NCBI GenBank assembly: GCA_947378305.1 | Contig: CANCJJ010000002.1 | Location: 178,451-242,450 of the forward strand | DNA: 64,000 nucleotides | Source of the DNA: Phenylobacterium aquaticum | GTDB taxonomy: Bacteria; Pseudomonadota; Alphaproteobacteria; Caulobacterales; Caulobacteraceae | Reading direction: 5' to 3' | In this document: in pieces, positions 30,972-41,368 of the stretch | How the letters are laid out: each line of letters opens with the position of its first letter | Position numbering within the stretch: position 1 is the first letter of the stretch | Made by a program: the position numbers and the translations under genes | Notes under the pieces: generated by a model | What the model was told of the DNA's origin: nothing | What the model saw: only the letters and a program-made list of their open reading frames with translations | Database searches by the model: none

Positions 30972-31457
30972 TCAGGCCTTGGGCAAACGGCTGGCTAGGG
31001 GCGCGAAGGCTGCCACCACGGCTTCATAGACGGGCTGCTTGAAGGGAATAATCAGTGCGGGCGCTTCCGACAGCTGACCCCAGCGCCAGGCATCGAATTC
31101 CACCGTATGGTGTCCTGCCAGGTTGATCTCATCATCCGTGCCTTCGAAAAGCATGGCAAACCAGACCTGCTTCTGACCCTTCCAGCCCTTTTTCAACTCG
31201 GAGGACACAAGGGGGGGGTAATCATAGCTTAGCCATCCAGGTGTCCGGTCCAGGATACGGACAGAGGAAATCCCCGTCTCTTCCTCGAGTTCACGCAAGG
31301 CTGCGACGTCCAGGTCCTCGCCCTCGTCAACGCCGCCCTGGGGAAATTGCCAGTTATAGGGCGGCGGCGTTCCGGCCCGACGCCCCAGCCAGACCTGGCC
31401 TGTTGCATTGAACAGGACGAGCCCGACATTGGGCCTGTAGTCTGCGAGGTCGGTCAT
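30972..31457 (-). CDS. rppH: RNA pyrophosphohydrolase RppH
   Basis: A 161-residue Nudix hydrolase. The Nudix box GGVDEGEDLDVAALRELEEETG matches Gx5Ex7REUxEExGU, and the N-terminal YRPNVGLVLFNATGQVWLGRR is typical of RppH/NudH. It removes pyrophosphate from the 5' end of mRNAs and so triggers RNase E decay. It starts by overlapping the end of the upstream deacetylase gene by four bases. Confidence 0.93.
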   Translation of the reverse strand: MTDLADYRPNVGLVLFNATGQVWLGRRAGTPPPYNWQFPQGGVDEGEDLDVAALRELEEETGISSVRILDRTPGWLSYDYPPLVSSELKKGWKGQKQVWFAMLFEGTDDEINLAGHHTVEFDAWRWGQLSEAPALIIPFKQPVYEAVVAAFAPLASRLPKA

Positions 31458-32569
31458 CTACGGGTGATGAGGGCTGATGCCGGGGCCAGCTGGTAGCCTC
31501 GTGAGCTCACCGTATCCGTCCAGGTGCGAACTTGCGAGAGGCTCAGCGGATAGGCACCGACAATGCCCAGGCCCTGGCCCTTTTGCAGGGCAGAGGCTTC
31601 AAGGGCCAGAAACTGCTCATCCATTTTCGCGGGCGAGGACTGGCCCTCGATCTGCTGGTCGGCCGTTGCCCGCAGACTGATGCCGCCCCGGTGTCCGAAA
31701 ATGCCGTTATCTATGAAGGCCAGACCCCGCTTCTTGAGATTGTCCGTCAGGGTATCCATGGCCCCCTGGCTTTGAACGAATTGTTCACCAAGCACATTGG
31801 TTATGCCGAAATACCCTGTCCCCCGGCTCAGGATCCATTCCAGTTTATTCACAATATCCGGGGTCGTGGCCTTGGCTCTCAAGGTGTAGGGCCCAGGATC
31901 GTTGGATGGAAAATCGTCAGGCTCCATTGGGACTTCAATCAGGACTTCGTGTCCGTTGGCCCTCGCCAGATCAATCCAGTCCTGGAGGTCATCGGAATAG
32001 GGGGCAAAGGCCAGGGTGATTTCAGGCGGCAGGGTTTCTATGGCCTGTGTGGTCAGGATCGGATCAAGCCCAAGCCCTCTGACAATCAGGGCCACCTTGG
32101 GGCCGCCATTGGTATAGAAGGGTCGTGCATAGACGGTCGCAACTGTGCGGCCATCCACGGCGATGATCGGCAAGGGACCTGATGGGCCCTGAAAGGTCAG
32201 GTCTCCCACCGGGGCCTTCGTCAAGGGGTCACGAACCGTCTTGGAGGTCGGCCCCTGGAAGACCTGCGACCGCTCCTGGCCAGGCGATGTGGTCAGGCTA
32301 TAGGTCGCCTCTGCCAGCCGGGTCGTGCCAACGGTCGACTGGCCCAAGGCTTCGTGCCAGCCTGGCGGAAAGTTGGTGATGGGAAGCCGCACTTGGGAGG
32401 TGCCTGCCATGGGATTTCCCAATAGGGCCGTCAGTCCGATCGTCGTCGCCAGGAAAAGACCCCCGGCAATCGCGGCGCCGAGTTGGGGGTTGCTGACCAG
32501 ACGCCGCAAAAACCCCTCGCGGTTCGCGGGGGGCTTGGGTTCGGGTTTGCGGGATTTTCGGTTTGCCAT
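31454..32569 (-). CDS. Divergent polysaccharide deacetylase family protein (YibQ-like)
   Basis: A 371-residue membrane-anchored protein: a basic N-terminus and one hydrophobic segment (about 33-51) precede a periplasmic domain of the divergent polysaccharide deacetylase family. The family block VALIVRGLGLDPILTTQAIETLPPEITLAF is present, with a later EVPMEPDDFPSNDPGP motif. The usual first-strand Asp-Asp metal pair is not evident (GLGL instead), so deacetylase activity is doubtful. It lies between ctpA and rppH, an arrangement often seen in Alphaproteobacteria, suggesting an envelope role. Confidence 0.88.
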   Translation of the reverse strand: MANRKSRKPEPKPPANREGFLRRLVSNPQLGAAIAGGLFLATTIGLTALLGNPMAGTSQVRLPITNFPPGWHEALGQSTVGTTRLAEATYSLTTSPGQERSQVFQGPTSKTVRDPLTKAPVGDLTFQGPSGPLPIIAVDGRTVATVYARPFYTNGGPKVALIVRGLGLDPILTTQAIETLPPEITLAFAPYSDDLQDWIDLARANGHEVLIEVPMEPDDFPSNDPGPYTLRAKATTPDIVNKLEWILSRGTGYFGITNVLGEQFVQSQGAMDTLTDNLKKRGLAFIDNGIFGHRGGISLRATADQQIEGQSSPAKMDEQFLALEASALQKGQGLGIVGAYPLSLSQVRTWTDTVSSRGYQLAPASALITRR

Positions 32570-32655
32570 GGGGGATGTCTAAGGGGTGCCAGGACCCATA
32601 TGGGGTTACAGCCGGTCCAGGCCGGGTGTGTCTGTTATCGGATGAGGTGGCCGGA

Positions 32656-34083
32656 TCATTCGGGCTTCCCCTTCGGGGCCGGTTTGGCTTCAGACTTGGT
32701 GTCGGCCTTGGAGTCTGGCGCAGACTCACTCTTGCTCTTGACCACGTCGGCAAGTTTCGCTGTGGGCTTGGGCAATTTTGGAGTCGCGGCCACGGAGCCA
32801 TATTTCAGCACATCCTTGGCCCGGCTGAGCTGGAAGTCATCGGTCTTGGTGTTGAAGTCGGCCGGCGGGGCTTCAGCGGGTTCATGCGCCCCGACGCGCG
32901 TCTTGCCCTCGTCGGCGGTGAGGGCATTTCGCAGGGAGGCCTCAGAATACTGGAAGGCGCGATTGGCGATGACCTGGGCCTCCTCCCGAGTCTGGGCGAC
33001 CTCTAGGTCGGGCGCAATGCCCGTCTTCTGAATGGAGCGGCCGGAGGGCGTATAATAGCGTGCGGTTGTCAGCTTGATGGCCCCATCAGCCCCGCCATGC
33101 AGGGGCAGGAGGGTCTGAACCGATCCCTTGCCGAAACTGGTCAGGCCTATGAGTTCGGCCCGCTTGCGATCCTGCAAGGCTCCAGCGACGATTTCAGACG
33201 CTGAGGCGGATCCCGAATTGATCAACACCACCAGGGGAAGTCCGCCGGTGACATCGCCTGGATGGGCGTTATAGCGCTCAATATCCCGCGGATTGCGGCC
33301 CCTCTGGGACACGATCTCCCCGCCCTCCAGGAAGAGGTCGGAGATTCCGACCGCCTGATCCAGAAGCCCGCCCGGATTGTTCCTAAGGTCCAGGATCACG
33401 CCCTTGAGTTTGGGGTTCTTGGCCTTGAGATTTTCTAGAACGGCTCGCGCATCATCGGTGGTCTGTTCGTTGAAGGCCGATACCCGCAAATAGGCATAAT
33501 CGCCCTCAAGGCGGCCAATGGCGGACTTGGTCTTGATGACCTCGCGAACGATTTTAACGTCAAACGTATTGGACCGGGCCCGGGCGATGGAGAGGGTAAC
33601 GGCCTCCCCCGGCTTGCCACGCATCTGCTTGACCGCATCATTGACCGACAGGCCCACAATGCTCTGGCCGTTCACGGCGGTGATGTAATCGCCAGGTTTG
33701 ATGCCGGCACGGAAGGCGGGCGTATCATCCATGGGCGAGATGACCTTGACCACCCCGTCCTCGCTGGTGACCTCAATGCCCAGTCCACCATATTCGCCAC
33801 GGGTTTGATCCCGCATGTCGGCGAGCCCCTCGGGCGTCAGATAGTTGGAGTGGGGGTCGAGGGAGGTGATCATGCCGTCCAGGGCAGCTTCGATTAGCTT
33901 CTTCTCGTCGACTTCGGTCACATACTGCTTCTCAACCGTTTCGACCACGTCGCCGAACAGTTCCAGCATCTTGTAAGTCCGGTTACGCGGCTCAGCCGAG
34001 GCCAGGGCCTGCTGGCTCAGATAGGCCATAGACCCCGCCCCGAGTACAAAGGCTGACACACCGACGAGAAGGTATTTTTTCAT
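32656..34083 (-). CDS. ctpA: Carboxy-terminal processing protease CtpA (S41)
   Basis: A 475-residue periplasmic serine protease. A signal or anchor segment spans about 3-25, a PDZ domain lies at about 95-175, and the S41 catalytic pair is Ser294 in GSASASE and Lys319 in SFGKGSVQTL, 25 residues apart as in the family. The C-terminal 60 residues are Lys/Ala/Pro-rich. CtpA trims periplasmic proteins including cell-wall hydrolase systems. The 155-base gap upstream separates it from rlmH, where many relatives carry an EnvC-type gene. Confidence 0.95.
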   Translation of the reverse strand: MKKYLLVGVSAFVLGAGSMAYLSQQALASAEPRNRTYKMLELFGDVVETVEKQYVTEVDEKKLIEAALDGMITSLDPHSNYLTPEGLADMRDQTRGEYGGLGIEVTSEDGVVKVISPMDDTPAFRAGIKPGDYITAVNGQSIVGLSVNDAVKQMRGKPGEAVTLSIARARSNTFDVKIVREVIKTKSAIGRLEGDYAYLRVSAFNEQTTDDARAVLENLKAKNPKLKGVILDLRNNPGGLLDQAVGISDLFLEGGEIVSQRGRNPRDIERYNAHPGDVTGGLPLVVLINSGSASASEIVAGALQDRKRAELIGLTSFGKGSVQTLLPLHGGADGAIKLTTARYYTPSGRSIQKTGIAPDLEVAQTREEAQVIANRAFQYSEASLRNALTADEGKTRVGAHEPAEAPPADFNTKTDDFQLSRAKDVLKYGSVAATPKLPKPTAKLADVVKSKSESAPDSKADTKSEAKPAPKGKPE

Positions 34084-34238
34084 TTCCTGATTCCAGTGGC
34101 CATAAATCCGGGGCCTTGGTCGTTCCGCTGGTTACGTCATATCGGCTTTGTGCTGGCAGGGGCTAGAGAATTTAGGTTTGGCGGGACCCAAACTTGGGCG
34201 GTGGGCCTTAATAGTCCGCCCAAATCCGGGCGTGGTCT

Positions 34239-34703
34239 TCAGTCGCGATGATAGGGCCCCCCAGCCAGAATGGTCACGGCCCGATAGATCTGCTCGCAAA
34301 GCATGACCCGGGCGAGGGCGTGGGGCCAGGTCTGGGGACCGAAGGCCAGTCTCGACTGGGCCGTCGCCAGAAGGGCCGGATCCAGGCCATCGGCCCCGCC
34401 GATCATGAAGACGAGTCGCCGTGTGCCCTGATCCCTCAGTTTGGCCATATCCGCAGAGAAATCCCGAGATGTCCGCGCCGCGCCGTGCTCGTCGCAGGCC
34501 ACGACATAGGCATCCGAGAGGTGAGGGCGAAGCGCGTCGGCTTCCGGCCCCTTGCCGGGCTTGCGCGACTCCACCTCGATAATCTCAAGCGGGCCAAGGC
34601 CCAGGGCGCGACCGGCGGCACTGGCCCGGTCGCAATAGAGCTTGACCAGTTCGGTCTCAGGACTGCGGGACAGCCGTCCGACGGCCAGGACCGTCAGTTT
34701 CAA
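34239..34703 (-). CDS. rlmH: 23S rRNA pseudouridine1915 N3-methyltransferase RlmH
   Basis: A SPOUT methyltransferase of 154 residues, standard length. The SAM-binding trefoil-knot motifs FMIGGADGL and LARVMLCEQIYRAVTILAGGPYHRD are intact. It methylates Psi1915 in helix 69 of 23S rRNA. It overlaps rsfS by four bases; both act on the large subunit. Confidence 0.97.
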   Translation of the reverse strand: MKLTVLAVGRLSRSPETELVKLYCDRASAAGRALGLGPLEIIEVESRKPGKGPEADALRPHLSDAYVVACDEHGAARTSRDFSADMAKLRDQGTRRLVFMIGGADGLDPALLATAQSRLAFGPQTWPHALARVMLCEQIYRAVTILAGGPYHRD

Positions 34704-35062
34704 GACAGGGCAGGGCTGACCGGCGGCTCCACCGACCAGATTTTCTCGATATTATAGAAAGACCGGACTTCCGGCCGGAAGAGGTGAATGATCACGTCTC
34801 CCGTATCGATCAGCACCCAGTCACAATGGGGCATGCCCTCGACCCGGGCCTTGCCATAACCGGCGTCCTTGAGGGCGCGCAGCAGGTGATCGGCAATCGC
34901 GCCGACATGACGGTGCGATCGGCCAGACGCGACGACAAGGCCATCGGCCATGGCGCTCTTGCCTTTCAGATCAATGAAAACGACGTCCTGGGCCTGATCG
35001 TCATCCAGGCGGGCCAGTATCATTTCTTCCAACGCAGCAATGCGCGCGTCAGGGTCAGCCAT
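34700..35062 (-). CDS. rsfS: Ribosome silencing factor RsfS
   Basis: A 120-residue RsfS/Iojap protein with the conserved VFIDLKGKSAMADGLVVASGRSHRHV and the CDWVLIDTGDVIIHLF block. It binds uL14 and blocks subunit joining in starvation. It is translated just before rlmH with a four-base overlap and lies downstream of nadD, the common rsfS-nadD neighbourhood. The ATG at 35062 lacks a clear ribosome site. Confidence 0.95.
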   Translation of the reverse strand: MADPDARIAALEEMILARLDDDQAQDVVFIDLKGKSAMADGLVVASGRSHRHVGAIADHLLRALKDAGYGKARVEGMPHCDWVLIDTGDVIIHLFRPEVRSFYNIEKIWSVEPPVSPALS

Positions 35063-35144
35063 CGTCGAAACAGGGGCTGGGTGCGCACCAGGCGCAAGGT
35101 CAGGGCTCAGCGGGATAGCTCCTCTATTGCCGCTCTAAAACGTG

Positions 35145-35174
35145 TGTGTAGCACGTAATCCGCTCGGGGTCAGC
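35145..35174 (-). promoter_or_regulatory. Candidate promoter for rsfS-rlmH
   Basis: Read on the minus strand, CTGACC (within 35166-35174) precedes GCTACA (35147-35152) by about 14 bases, matching the Caulobacter-type housekeeping pattern at most positions. It lies about 85 bases upstream of the rsfS ATG in the gap after nadD. Confidence 0.35.
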
Positions 35175-35191
35175 CCGGGTGATTCCGTAGG

Positions 35192-35851
35192 TCATGATCG
35201 GGTCTTGCCCATGCGTTCGCGCAAGGCGGTCGAGGACTGAAAATTCAGGGGGCCATGCAGGAAGACCCAGGCCGGGGCCTTGCGCCTTGGCAGCCCCCTG
35301 GCCGCATCATAGGGAAGTCGGGCGGCCGCAAAGCGGCGGGCAGCAGGTGCGGACCGGCTTTTCAGGGAGATCCAGGGGCGGGAAACCACCGCGACCGGAA
35401 TGCGGGCCATGATCTGGGTCCAGCCTCGCCATTTGTGAAAATTCGCCAGGCTATCGGCCCCCATGATCCAGACGAACTTCACCCCGGGAAACCGGCCCTT
35501 CAGGCGCTCCAGTGTGTCCAGGGTGTATTGGGTACCGATCAAGGTTTCTGCGTCAGAGACGATCATGTTCCGCCCCTTGGCCATGGCCCGGGCCCCGGTC
35601 ATCCGCTCAGCAAGACTTGCGGTTTCATGGGCGGATTTCAGCGGGTTTTGGGGGGAGACAAGCCAGATGACCCGGTCCAGACCCAATCGCCTGCGCGCTG
35701 TCTCCGCCACGTGAGCATGGCCTTCGTGGGCCGGATTGAACGACCCCCCGTAAAGGCCCACACGCATGCCCCGGGCCAGGGTAAAGCCCAGGCGCAAGGC
35801 TTCCGGTCGCCCGGCGGCGGGTATGCGCCTAGCGGGTCCTGCGAACCACAT
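35192..35851 (-). CDS. nadD: Nicotinate-nucleotide adenylyltransferase NadD
   Basis: Makes deamido-NAD from nicotinate mononucleotide and ATP. The nucleotidyltransferase signature GLYGGSFNPAHEGHAH and the later IMGADSLANFHKWRGW block are diagnostic. The start is uncertain: TTG 35857, ATG 35851 and ATG 35767 are in frame; the last would place the signature right at the N-terminus. I list ATG 35851, which follows the proA-like stop by about 15 bases. Confidence 0.92.
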   Translation of the reverse strand: MWFAGPARRIPAAGRPEALRLGFTLARGMRVGLYGGSFNPAHEGHAHVAETARRRLGLDRVIWLVSPQNPLKSAHETASLAERMTGARAMAKGRNMIVSDAETLIGTQYTLDTLERLKGRFPGVKFVWIMGADSLANFHKWRGWTQIMARIPVAVVSRPWISLKSRSAPAARRFAAARLPYDAARGLPRRKAPAWVFLHGPLNFQSSTALRERMGKTRS

Positions 35852-35866
35852 AATCAATTCGCGGGT

Positions 35867-37447
35867 TCAGGGCCATTTGGCGGTCTCGGGGTTTCTGTCC
35901 AGGTTGATGTCGCTCTGCAGGACGCGGGTCTTGACGGTGAAGACTCCATCGCCCGCAAGCACGCCGCCCCGGGCAAACAGCCGCCCGCTTTCCCAATTGG
36001 AGAGGCCCAACTCGGGCCTTGCGAGGGCAAACTGGCCATCGACCCAGCGGGTGAAGCCGTCTCCGGTGAAGGGGGCGTCTATGGTCGCAAAAAACCGGGT
36101 CTGGGCTGAGGTGTCTTCGGCGATCAGGCTGGCAACGAGCCGGGGGCTATAGCGATTAAACAGGGCCATGGCCTCAGCAAGGTCGTTCACAAGGGCGAGG
36201 GTGACCTCAGGGGTTCCTTCCCACTCCCATTCCCGGCCCAGGTCGTCCTGGGCGAGAATTTCAACACGAGGTTCCCGCTGAACCCCCTCTGGGCGGACAA
36301 CGTCGGTTTCAGCGCCCCGCCAGTCGTCAGGAATAAAATCTTCGCTGCCCGCGAGGACGTGCAACTTGCAGCCGTCCCGCCTTTTGCCCGCGGCTTCCAG
36401 ACCTTGCAGAAAGGCGGGCAGGAGATCGTGCGCGCGGTCCCGCACAATACAGCAGACATTGAGGGTATTGCAGACCTTGCGATCCAGCGAATGGTAGACA
36501 GCGGCGGCAAACCGCTCCGCATTGGCACTGACATCGGCGACGAGCCAGGCTCCGCCCGTGCCGTGCAAGCTCACCGGGGTGCCTGTCTGGCGGGCAATCG
36601 CGCCCAACTGAGCTACGGCGGCCCCGGAGCCCCTCGCGACCGCGAGGGCCAATCGTGGATCGGAAAACAGGGCCCAGCCCGCCGCATGATCCGGGCTAGG
36701 GATCAGGCTAATGGCCCCATCGGGCAGGCCACAGGTCGCAAGGGCAGGATTGAGGGCATGGTCAACTATGGCCTGGGCCGTTCCCAGGGCGTCGGACCCA
36801 ATCCGGAAGACCGCCGTATTTCCGGTGCGCAGGACTCCCGCGGCATCGGCAAAGACATTCGGCCGTCCTTCGAAGACAAACCCCACCACACCCAGGGGGG
36901 CCTTGACCTGCTCAACTGTCCAGCCTGTGTGGTTCAGGCGTTCAAGGACTTCGCCTCGTCCAGCCGGGGCATCGCGCCAGGCGCGCAGACCCGACATCAT
37001 GTCCCGCCGCATGGTCTCGCTAACAGTCAGGCGAGTGGTTGAGCGACCCCGGGCCTGGGCGTGCGCGACGTCCCTGGTATTGGCCTCAAGGATCCGGCTC
37101 CAGACCGCATTGTCTTCCAAGGCTGAGGCGAAGGCTTCGAAGAAATCGCTAATGGCTTGATCCTGCACAGAGCCCAGGGCTCCAAAGGCTTCCACGGCGC
37201 GACTCACGCCCGCCTCGGCAAGGTGCTGGATGGCGGCGGGGATATGCAACAGGTCCCCGGTTTCCTGGACGATTACCAGCCGGTCGCCGGGAGCGAAGGC
37301 CTCAGCCAGGCCCTCCCCGACAAAGGTCACCTTATCGCCGCCAAAGACAATGGGCATGCCGGGCGCGAGCTCGCCCAGTTGCGCGATCAGTTTTTCCGGA
37401 GGTTTCAAGTCCGATCCCGCCCCTAAGCAAACCCGGTTTGCCGTCAT
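35867..37447 (-). CDS. proA: Glutamate-5-semialdehyde dehydrogenase-like protein (divergent, long ProA)
   Basis: A ProA-type member of the aldehyde dehydrogenase superfamily, 526 residues against about 415-430 usually. The core is recognisable: APLGVVGFVFEGRPNVFADAAG, nucleophile Cys326 in RKVCNTLN, and a C-terminal QFALARPELGLS region matching the ProA end. Residues before about 95 have no counterpart in ordinary ProA (for example GMPIVFGGDKVTFVGEGLAEAFAPGDRLVIV). Position next to proB supports a role in proline synthesis, reducing gamma-glutamyl phosphate. The substrate residues are not all typical, so confidence in exact function is moderate. Confidence 0.75.
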   Translation of the reverse strand: MTANRVCLGAGSDLKPPEKLIAQLGELAPGMPIVFGGDKVTFVGEGLAEAFAPGDRLVIVQETGDLLHIPAAIQHLAEAGVSRAVEAFGALGSVQDQAISDFFEAFASALEDNAVWSRILEANTRDVAHAQARGRSTTRLTVSETMRRDMMSGLRAWRDAPAGRGEVLERLNHTGWTVEQVKAPLGVVGFVFEGRPNVFADAAGVLRTGNTAVFRIGSDALGTAQAIVDHALNPALATCGLPDGAISLIPSPDHAAGWALFSDPRLALAVARGSGAAVAQLGAIARQTGTPVSLHGTGGAWLVADVSANAERFAAAVYHSLDRKVCNTLNVCCIVRDRAHDLLPAFLQGLEAAGKRRDGCKLHVLAGSEDFIPDDWRGAETDVVRPEGVQREPRVEILAQDDLGREWEWEGTPEVTLALVNDLAEAMALFNRYSPRLVASLIAEDTSAQTRFFATIDAPFTGDGFTRWVDGQFALARPELGLSNWESGRLFARGGVLAGDGVFTVKTRVLQSDINLDRNPETAKWP

Positions 37448-37514
37448 ATGCTCAGAGTGAGCCTTACCAGAAGGTTTAAAGCCCGGGATATCGAGGGTTT
37501 GTCAAATGACAAAG

Positions 37515-40235
<2,721 letters not shown>

Positions 40236-40279
40236 ATCCAGACCTCCTGGCCCGAACCGTGCGGGCCTGACGGAAACGA

Positions 40280-40313
40280 AAACGGGGGGCCCGGCGTACC
40301 GGACCCCCCGTTT
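40280..40313 (-). terminator. Rho-independent terminator after rplU-rpmA
   Basis: An inverted repeat with arms AAACGGGGGG and CCCCCCGTTT around a further CCGG/CCGG pair and a CGTA loop. On the minus strand the stem is followed by TTTTCGTTT. It lies about 50 bases past the rpmA stop, before the GNAT gene. Confidence 0.85.
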
Positions 40314-40363
40314 CGGGAAATCTGTCTGGTCCTCCAGGAGCGGACCGAAAGGACTGTCCGCGA

Positions 40364-40627
40364 TTAGTTCACTGCGTTCGCTACAACGTTCACATAGGTG
40401 CGGTCGTTGCGCTTGGTCACAAACTTCACACAACCTTCCGAGGTTGCGAAAAGGGTATGATCCTTGCCCATGCCGACATTGGTGCCGGGATAGTACTTGG
40501 TGCCGCGCTGGCGGATGATGATGTTGCCTGCGTCCACGGCTTCGCCGCCGAACTTCTTCACGCCAAGACGGCGGCCTGCGGAATCGCGACCGTTGCGCGA
40601 AGAACCACCAGATTTCTTGTGAGCCAT
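40364..40627 (-). CDS. rpmA: 50S ribosomal protein bL27
   Basis: An 87-residue bL27 beginning [20 protein letters not shown], the invariant N-terminus that reaches the peptidyl-transferase centre, with [17 protein letters not shown] intact. There is no N-terminal cleavage extension. It follows rplU by 30 bases and is closed by a strong terminator. Confidence 0.98.
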   Translation of the reverse strand: MAHKKSGGSSRNGRDSAGRRLGVKKFGGEAVDAGNIIIRQRGTKYYPGTNVGMGKDHTLFATSEGCVKFVTKRNDRTYVNVVANAVN

Positions 40628-40657
40628 GAGGGCCTCCTGAATGTCTAGGTTAGTCGC

Positions 40658-41254
40658 TTATTCAGCGGCGGGTTTCTTGGCAGCTGCCTTTTTCGGGGCA
40701 GCCTTTTTTTCGCCAGCTTCAGCCTTTGGGGCTGCACTCTTGGCGGCCTTGGCCTTAGGGGCCTCAGCGGTCACCTCAGCGGCGGCTGGCGCTTCTGCCT
40801 TCGCCTTCGGCGTCTTGGCCTTGGAAAGGATAGGGGCCGCGGCCTCGAGGGCAGCAACCACATGCTTCAGATTACGTGCGCGGGCGTTGATCATGGCCTT
40901 GGTGGTCATGTTGACCGTACCATCCCAGGTCTCGGTCTTTCCGGCCCCTGCAATGGAGGTCACCTGCAGGACGCTTTCCTGTTGGCGATGACCCTTGGTC
41001 CGGCGATAGCCCTGGCGGCGGATCTTCTTGAAGATCTTAACCTTCTCGCCCTTGCGGGTTTCGATCAGGGTCGCTTGGACACTTGCCCCTTCAACGGTGG
41101 GAACCCCAACCGTGATGGAATCGCCGTCGCCCAGCATAAGGACGTCGCCAAAGGCTACATTCGCACCGGGCTCGCCACCCAGCTTTTCGACAACCAGCAC
41201 GTCACCAGGTTGAACCCGGTACTGCTTTCCGCCGGTCTTGATCACCGCGTACAT
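40658..41254 (-). CDS. rplU: 50S ribosomal protein bL21 with long basic C-terminal tail
   Basis: bL21 with the standard core in residues 1-104 (MYAVIKTGGKQYRV, KKIRRQGYRRTKGHRQ). The protein has 198 residues against about 103 in E. coli: a linker of 105-143 is followed by an Ala/Lys/Pro/Glu low-complexity tail to the end. The tail resembles the atpD leader in composition. A strong sigma-70-like promoter lies about 70 bases upstream. Confidence 0.97.
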   Translation of the reverse strand: MYAVIKTGGKQYRVQPGDVLVVEKLGGEPGANVAFGDVLMLGDGDSITVGVPTVEGASVQATLIETRKGEKVKIFKKIRRQGYRRTKGHRQQESVLQVTSIAGAGKTETWDGTVNMTTKAMINARARNLKHVVAALEAAAPILSKAKTPKAKAEAPAAAEVTAEAPKAKAAKSAAPKAEAGEKKAAPKKAAAKKPAAE

Positions 41255-41323
41255 CTTTGGCGCCTTGACTACTTAGCAATGAAAAATGCGCCCGAGAGTC
41301 AGCTCACGAGCGAGAAGCGCGGT

Positions 41324-41351
41324 GTTATACAGGCGGTCGGGCCTGAGTCAA
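41324..41351 (-). promoter_or_regulatory. Promoter of rplU-rpmA
   Basis: On the minus strand TTGACT (41346-41351) and TATAAC (41324-41329) are separated by 16 bases, close to the general vegetative consensus. The -10 box is about 70 bases ahead of the rplU ATG, so a leader of around 60 bases is expected. Confidence 0.75.
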
Positions 41352-41368
41352 TGTGAGCTTGGCTTTTC

